IMG/VR virus record: IMGVR_UViG_3300036804_000347
Span: 1-33,779 of that record
DNA: 33,779 nt
Reading direction: 5' to 3' (one strand)
DNA from: a virus
Position numbers and translations under genes: made by a program. This document shows positions 29,302 through 33,779 of the stretch, in pieces. Each line of letters opens with the position of its first letter. Within the stretch, counting starts at the first letter, position 1. The notes under the pieces are model-generated. The model saw only the letters and a program-made list of their open reading frames with translations. It did no database searches and had not been told where the DNA came from.

Positions 29302-31182
29302 CTACTCGTTAATCTGTGGCGTCCAATCGAATAGCTGATCGAGTCTTTCAATTTCACTGAGGGCAAGCGCCAGGCGAGCCTCATCTTCAGAACCAATCCA
29401 GCTTTTTGCAGCACGGTCGAGAGCGTCACGGATTTCCGGATACTGCTTGATATTGCATTGGATATGAGTTCCCTGCTCAATGGCTTCGATGACTCTGCGC
29501 TTAAGCGCTGTTTCGGAGGCCGAAAGGCGTCCCTTCGCAGGCGAGGGCACCTCCACCCCAGCGCGCGCAAAACCAGCGCGCTCTGGGGACCCCGGCGCGT
29601 GCGATCCACGAGTGTGGTTTGGATCCAAGGCCTGCTGGCGGTAAAAATCGACAATGCCGCCGCCGAGGCGGCCGCGCATATAAATGAGGGCCTGGGAAGT
29701 TGAGTCCATGTCATCGTCATGCGCGGCCTTGGGAAACGCGCAGATGTTGTGGAGGTAGTCTTCCATCCATGGAAGGCCGAAGACTTGGGGATCAGGAAGA
29801 TCAATGCTGCCGGATTCCCAGAGCGGCGCGGTGGCCTGGGCGCGGGCGATTTTGCCTCCTTCTGGATTGACGGCAACGATGCCGGGAATTTCTTTGCGCA
29901 GCTCACTAATAATTGCAGGGCCGTTGGCCTTATCTTCAATCAGCACAGCGTGCGCCTGCGGAAAATGGGCATGGCAGGTTTTGATGGCCGCCATGGTTGG
30001 GCCAAAGTCAAGCCGCTCATAGGTGCGGTACGGCAGCATGAAATATTTTCCGCCGGAGCGCGCCCAGACCTGGCCGGCGACAAAGTCATTATCAGAGCCG
30101 CCGGAGAAAGTGCAGTCCCAGGATTGGACCATGAACTCAAAATTTTTCGGAAGCTGGCGATAGAAACGCACCCACTGGCGCTTGACGATACCACCATCAA
30201 GCGGCGCGGGGCTTTGCTGATACTGTCCGTTAAAGGCCCAGCTGCCCATGCCGACGCGCTGGCTATCGAGAAAAGATCGCGGCAGACGCTCAGGCCAGAG
30301 CAGGTCACCGGGTTGGCGCGGTTGAACTCGCTTTGTATCAGGGAATTCCACGGACTCAGCTTTTTCAGCGGTTGCCGGCAGGCTGATGTGTTTCCAACGG
30401 CTGCTCTCACGGGCAAGCACGTGGCCGGTGAGATCAAGCTCATGCAGGCGCTGCATGATGATGATTTTTACGCCAGTCGCGGGATCATTGATGCGGCTGC
30501 GAAACGTGGTATCAAAACGGACGTTGACCGCTTCCCTTTCCAACTGACTGATGGCCTGCTCGGGGTTCAGAGGATCATCAAATATAAGAATGTCGCCGCC
30601 CATGCCTGTGGCAGTGGCCTGCATGCCGGTTGAAAACATGGTGCCACGCCTGGAGTTTTCATAGTGACTCTTAACGTTCTGATCACGCGAAAGGGAGAAA
30701 ACCGTGCTCCACCTTTCCTGATACCAATGCGACTCAATGAGGCTGCGGCGGAAGACGCTATGCTGCGTGCTTAACTTCTCAGAATAAGAAACAAACATGA
30801 AGCGGCGTTCCGGATATTTGGCCCAGACCCAGATAGGAAAGAAAACAGAGATGAGAAGGCTTTTCATGGTCCGTGGAGGAACGTTGAAGATGATGCCTTC
30901 CAGTTCCAGGCCGCAGGTGGACTTGAAATTGCCCTCACGAACAAGCGTCAGGTATTCACAAATTAGATCGAGATGCCAATTCCATACGAGAGTGCTGACA
31001 GGCTCGAGGAACTTCCATGCTTCATGGACAAAGGTTTTCAAGGGCATGTCAGAAATAGCGGGCGGAGACTTTACAACGAGATTGGCGGCGGAGTCGCCGG
31101 CAGGAGCAGGCGCGTGTTCGGCTTTGACGATGGAAGATTGCGGCAATGTAGTATCCGATGGTTTCATCATGGCGACAGGCAT
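29302..31182 (-). CDS. Terminase large subunit
   Basis: The 626-aa enzyme packages DNA into the head. Its ATPase domain has Walker A VPPRTMKS (101-108), Walker B DILIFDDP (197-204) and MQRLHELD (243-250) as coupling motif. The RNase H-like nuclease has Asp356 in VQSWDCTFSGGSDNDF, Glu417/Asp418 in VLIEDKANG and acidic residues in HDDDMDSTSQAL (488-499). This is the TIGR01630-like group (psiM2 ORF9 type). The C-terminal 130 residues are an extra region. No small subunit is recognisable beside it; the zinc-rich genes upstream may substitute. The start at 31182 has weak support, with MMKPSD five residues in as an alternative. Confidence 0.93.
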   Translation of the reverse strand: MPVAMMKPSDTTLPQSSIVKAEHAPAPAGDSAANLVVKSPPAISDMPLKTFVHEAWKFLEPVSTLVWNWHLDLICEYLTLVREGNFKSTCGLELEGIIFNVPPRTMKSLLISVFFPIWVWAKYPERRFMFVSYSEKLSTQHSVFRRSLIESHWYQERWSTVFSLSRDQNVKSHYENSRRGTMFSTGMQATATGMGGDILIFDDPLNPEQAISQLEREAVNVRFDTTFRSRINDPATGVKIIIMQRLHELDLTGHVLARESSRWKHISLPATAEKAESVEFPDTKRVQPRQPGDLLWPERLPRSFLDSQRVGMGSWAFNGQYQQSPAPLDGGIVKRQWVRFYRQLPKNFEFMVQSWDCTFSGGSDNDFVAGQVWARSGGKYFMLPYRTYERLDFGPTMAAIKTCHAHFPQAHAVLIEDKANGPAIISELRKEIPGIVAVNPEGGKIARAQATAPLWESGSIDLPDPQVFGLPWMEDYLHNICAFPKAAHDDDMDSTSQALIYMRGRLGGGIVDFYRQQALDPNHTRGSHAPGSPERAGFARAGVEVPSPAKGRLSASETALKRRVIEAIEQGTHIQCNIKQYPEIRDALDRAAKSWIGSEDEARLALALSEIERLDQLFDWTPQINE

Positions 31183-31227
31183 AATTTCCGGCGATCAGCG
31201 GGCTGAAAAGCATTTATGAAGCACGCT

Positions 31228-31764
31228 CTAGGTCCACAGTTCAGACCGGCTGACTGGTTCGGAAATGAAATTGTCAGGCCCATCTGCGATTGCCTCCCCA
31301 TGTGGCTCCGACGTGGCTGAGGCTTCGTCCTGACTTTCAGGTTCGCTTGAGGAAGTGACGATACTGGCGATGGGAACAGCCCAAGCCATATCGACGGTGA
31401 GACGAACTATGCGCGGGCCCACAATGTATTGCCAGATAACATTTCCATTTACGTGGGCGCTCATATCCCGCAGATCAGTAAGCCGGGAGAAATTCAATTG
31501 CAAAGCGCTGTTGCGATGGATGAAGTTTGCCATTCCGTCCCGGATGAACTGCATGGCCACCTGTATTTTGACCATGAACGCAGGAGCGCTGGGATGGGCA
31601 CGCTCACATTCGTAAGCCTTACCCTGGCGGCAGCCGGTGCACGGGCTAGATTGACAAAGTGCATGAAGGACACAGATGCGACACGGATCCCCCAAAATGC
31701 AGGGAGAGACCATGATGGGCTGATGCATTCGATAAACCGGAATCAATGGTTGCGGCTCTGACAC
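31228..31764 (-). CDS. Cys-rich protein of unknown function upstream of terminase
   Basis: The GTG at 31764 with AGGAG upstream gives a 178-aa protein. The N-terminal part has a Cys cluster: VSPCILGDPCRICVLHALCQ then SSPCTGCRQGKAYECERAHP (about 17-56), likely binding one or two metal ions. A helical middle MVKIQVAMQFIRDGMANFIH and a Ser/Glu-rich tail follow. It lies 45 bases from the terminase start. It may act in packaging or gene control; nothing more can be claimed. Confidence 0.6.
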   Translation of the reverse strand: MSEPQPLIPVYRMHQPIMVSPCILGDPCRICVLHALCQSSPCTGCRQGKAYECERAHPSAPAFMVKIQVAMQFIRDGMANFIHRNSALQLNFSRLTDLRDMSAHVNGNVIWQYIVGPRIVRLTVDMAWAVPIASIVTSSSEPESQDEASATSEPHGEAIADGPDNFISEPVSRSELWT

Positions 31765-31948
31765 GCTTCTCCTCACAATTTGAAAACAGGCGACGGCCGG
31801 CAATTCAGCCGGCACGGATTGCTGGATTTGGCTCCGCTACGCAGATTTCTTGAGCTGGTTGCGCAGCAGGGTTGTGGTAATTGATAACTTCAAGGGCTTA
31901 CCTGCGATGAGCGTGGGTCTTCACTGGCGACCCGTGGCAGGCCGAACT

Positions 31949-32413
31949 TTATGAACTATCAACGGAGTCATCGATCCGGCGCGCCCACTGGGTTTGTTCA
32001 TTGGGATAAAGCTCATGGAATGGAAGCTGCTTTTGGGTGAGTCCGGAGCCCAGGTAAACGAAGTTGCACGGCTGCGAACATTCAGGACAGACGTGGCTTT
32101 CAGCCGGGGGAATTTTGGCGAGAGCCTGCCTGATATCGCCGCAATGGCGGCACCGCAACGCGACATAGACGCAGGAGTTGAAAGAGCTTTGCGCGGGACG
32201 GAGAACGCCCTGAGAGACACCTAAAGACGCTGTGCCACGAGGCGGATGGGCATGAGACGAATTCAGAACTTCAAGCCCAGCTTGCCGCTGGTGATCGACT
32301 GCCGATGGACTTAATGTTGGACGGTCTGCTCTCTGCGATGAAACGGTGCATGCTGACGGATTGACGATGCGAAGCTTAGCGGCAATTGGATCCGGCTTAG
32401 GTTCCAGAGGCAT
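31949..32413 (-). CDS. Zinc-ribbon protein of unknown function
   Basis: The 154-aa protein (ATG 32413, GGAG six bases before) has an unstructured first half and a zinc ribbon: LRCRHCGD (about 85-92) and HVCPECSQPC (about 106-115), followed by NFVYLGSGLTQKQLPFHELY. It is part of the Cys-rich run that precedes the terminase. A role as a small packaging or regulatory protein is possible. Confidence 0.6.
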   Translation of the reverse strand: MPLEPKPDPIAAKLRIVNPSACTVSSQRADRPTLSPSAVDHQRQAGLEVLNSSHAHPPRGTASLGVSQGVLRPAQSSFNSCVYVALRCRHCGDIRQALAKIPPAESHVCPECSQPCNFVYLGSGLTQKQLPFHELYPNEQTQWARRIDDSVDSS

Positions 32414-32521
32414 GTTCATCTCCAGCGTTGCGGTTAAGTGGCTTTTGGTTCGGCAGTATGTCTACTTTTGGTTTGGCAGTATGTGGCGTTGGCATCAAGG
32501 CGCATGCCTAATGGTTATTGG

Positions 32522-32770
32522 CTATGGCGGAAACGGCGGCGACGCCGACCTGGCCAAATATCGTTCGAAGAGTTTTTGAGCGCATGCCTGGCCGCATGCC
32601 GGCACATCAGAGGCGCGGAGAGCGGTGGCGGGCAGATAATGACAACAGGTGAACCTTCCTTGCTCTATGGAGATTACGAACCAGTGATTGGCTTCACGCC
32701 GGACACTGGTGCAGCCCGGAGCAGCGCATTTAACAGTGACAACTAAATAAGGATTACGCAGCTTGTTCAT
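32522..32770 (-). CDS. Small Cys-rich protein (82 aa)
   Basis: From ATG 32770 the product is MNKLRNPYLVVTVKCAAPGC, then TSVRREANHWFVISIEQGRF and a C-terminal part PACGQACAQKLFERYL. The Cys spacing and REANHWFV are typical of small zinc-binding phage proteins I have seen in acidobacterial genomes. GGAGG eight bases upstream supports the start rather than the long upstream frame, which is a low-complexity extension. Its ATG overlaps the stop of the next gene (ATGA, 32767-32770). Confidence 0.65.
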   Translation of the reverse strand: MNKLRNPYLVVTVKCAAPGCTSVRREANHWFVISIEQGRFTCCHYLPATALRASDVPACGQACAQKLFERYLARSASPPFPP

Positions 32771-33678
32771 AAACATGCCTCCGTTGAAATGAAGACACGC
32801 CGCGAACATGAAAAAGTTATGAGCGAATTGAATGCGATAAGGAGCGTGCGCCATGGAGATGGAGCGGGTTGGATCTCCGGAGGGAATATACGGCCGGCTG
32901 TTGTTGTGTCGCGTGAGAGTGGTGCGCTGGCTACGGCCGGTGTCTTGAGCGGGTTGCTGAGTGTGGGTGTGGTGCTGAGCGTTGGCATGTTGTGCTGTGT
33001 AGAGGCATCGCACTGTGCAGATGTGTTGCCGGGCGCGGGCGTGCTGCTGAGTGTTGGTGTGCTGTGCTGTGTGGGTGTGCTGTGCTGTGTGGACGCATCG
33101 CCGCATTCGGATTCTTTGCAAGCCGGAGAGGTTGATCCGCTGAGATGGCGTCGAAAAGTGAGTGATGCTTGACCGGCTTGTGCGTGACCCAGTTCAGCGG
33201 CGGTGTCGGAGTCGGCCCAGTGGCCATCGGCATGATGGGCATCAAGACATTCGCCGCAACAGTGGATGTCACAGTCAACGCAAGAATAAATGTGCCTGCC
33301 ACAGAAATACTGGTCGCAGCAGGAGCATTGATGGGTGGACGTTACAGCACAAACTGGACAGGGACTCGGCGATCCATAATGCGGAGCAGAGGGCGATGCG
33401 ACTGTGCAACGGCCGGGCGGTAAATCTTTGTTAACGAATGCCGGGAATGCGGTGGTCGAGGGAGGCTTGATGTGGCTCAATGATGAGCGCGGGATGGAGA
33501 GTTTAGCATCGCCAAAAAAGTGTGGTGCGGGGAGGCGGGGTGCGGAGGGGCGGAGGCGTGGCGTGGAGCGGCGCAGCCGGGGTGTGGAGCGGCGGAGGCG
33601 TGGTGTGGAGCGGCGGAGGCGTGGTGTGGAGGGGAGAGGGCGTGGTGAGCGGCGAAGATTTGTCTGCGCGGCGGACAA
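32767..33678 (-). CDS. B-box-like zinc protein with repeat-rich flanks (5' end uncertain)
   Basis: The frame is 303 codons from a TTG start but is open to the window edge, so it may begin outside. The recognisable part is a B-box/RING-like zinc region: CPVCAVTSTHQCSCCDQYFC, then GRHIYSCVDCDIHCCGECLD and AHHADGHW (about 107-154). The N-terminus consists of seven-residue PRLRRST repeats encoded by a 21-bp minisatellite; the C-terminus has Thr/Ser/Pro-rich repeats (DASTQHSTPT type). The stop overlaps the next start (ATGA). The zinc region is credible; the flanks may not be protein in life. Confidence 0.5.
   Translation of the reverse strand: MSAAQTNLRRSPRPLPSTPRLRRSTPRLRRSTPRLRRSTPRLRPSAPRLPAPHFFGDAKLSIPRSSLSHIKPPSTTAFPAFVNKDLPPGRCTVASPSAPHYGSPSPCPVCAVTSTHQCSCCDQYFCGRHIYSCVDCDIHCCGECLDAHHADGHWADSDTAAELGHAQAGQASLTFRRHLSGSTSPACKESECGDASTQHSTPTQHSTPTLSSTPAPGNTSAQCDASTQHNMPTLSTTPTLSNPLKTPAVASAPLSRDTTTAGRIFPPEIQPAPSPWRTLLIAFNSLITFSCSRRVFISTEACL
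32940..33110. repeat. GT-rich low-complexity repeats inside the zinc protein gene
   Basis: GGTGTGCTGTGCTGTGTG is repeated with GCTGAGTGTTGGTG words, giving duplicated peptide units (DASTQHSTPT and DASTQHNMPT). Period is about 18 bases in the middle and about 80 overall. Confidence 0.65.
33531..33654. repeat. 21-bp minisatellite, about 5.9 copies
   Basis: Units begin GGAGGCGTGGTGTGGAGCGG-C at 33531, 33552, 33573, 33594 and 33615, with a partial copy at 33636. The unit is a multiple of three, so on the minus strand it encodes the heptapeptide PRLRRST. Copies 2 and 4 are closest. Confidence 0.85.
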
Positions 33679-33779
33679 GAAGCAGCCGGGGAGAGGGGCT
33701 GCGGTGGGGGCTGAAGAGTTTCGTGCAGGAGAAAGGGCAGATGTGGCGATCGCACGAGTGCTGGAATGAAGATGCTTAG

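Larger units (their letters stand above)
1..33779. mobile_element. Prophage, late and integration region (partial)
   Basis: The window carries terminase, portal, protease, capsid, connector, tail chaperones, tape measure, tail tip, endolysin, holin-like protein and integrase, nearly all on the minus strand in the usual siphophage order. Repressor, replication and early genes are absent, so the element should continue to the right of the window. The integrase stop codon is at base 1-3, so the left attachment site should lie just outside. Host-type repeats inside the element suggest it has been resident for some time. Whether it is still inducible is doubtful because two tail genes are out of frame. 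Confidence 0.9.

Noticed and set aside
29719-30633. 304-codon plus-strand open frame opposite the terminase
   Set aside because: It is the reverse-strand shadow of the large terminase, which has all its motifs; the shadow has no ribosome site or family features.

Overview
The window looks like most of the late half of an integrated tailed-phage genome (a siphovirus-type prophage) in a soil bacterium, most likely an acidobacterium. The phage assignment rests on a near-complete set of head, neck, tail and lysis genes on the minus strand. The host guess is weaker. It rests on the protein flavour (tail-fibre, integrase and zinc-ribbon types I associate with Acidobacteriota), the balanced to high G+C content, and bacterial intergenic repeats scattered through the prophage: two-hairpin REP-like elements, heptad repeats and fragments such as 'cgctccgctcaggatgac'. 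No rRNA, tRNA or CRISPR array was seen.

Layout, following minus-strand transcription from right to left. From 33.7 to 31.2 kb lies a run of small Cys-rich, probably zinc-binding proteins. The large terminase follows (31.2-29.3 kb). From 29.3 to 26.6 kb is an interruption holding a divergent winged-helix gene with an operator-like promoter, a zinc-ribbon protein, an exported protein and a tandem 111-bp repeat. Next come a 55-aa gene, portal, XkdF-type protease/scaffold, major capsid protein, connector, gp10-like neck protein, tail terminator, major tail protein, G/GT tail chaperones, a lipoprotein moron, tape measure, DUF2460, a tiny-gene moron, DUF2163/BR0599, a DnaJ-type zinc finger, a HicA-fold protein, an NlpC/P60 peptidase, a large tail-tip protein and a secreted tail-fibre-like protein (about 26.6-7.6 kb). 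A cargo block of three SAM methyltransferases (7.6-4.65 kb) has two of them on the plus strand. It is followed by a small membrane protein, an HNH endonuclease, a GH108 endolysin, a holin-like membrane protein with an internal lipobox, a small unknown gene, and a tyrosine integrase ending at base 1.

The structural genes work as a HK97-type headful-or-cos packaging head with a long non-contractile tail whose tip resembles the DUF2460/DUF2163/NlpC/tip cassette of gene transfer agents and related siphophages. Overlapping ATGA/GTGA junctions show translational coupling. Hairpins with a common GGCAGCC stem punctuate the operon after capsid, lipoprotein and tiny-gene units and before the protease.

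The element shows signs of decay or unusual expression. The major tail protein and the tape measure are each split by a frame change of the same phase (+1 or -2) at a four-T run. The integrase appears to lack its first catalytic arginine, host-type repeats have entered several intergenic regions, and no small terminase is recognisable. The chaperone G/GT -1 frameshift, by contrast, looks like the conserved programmed one. The most interesting candidates are a perfect 17-bp inverted repeat between divergent methyltransferase genes with a second 43-bp copy downstream, the holin-lipoprotein fusion, the uncatalogued tiny coupled genes, and the zinc-protein cluster beside the terminase.
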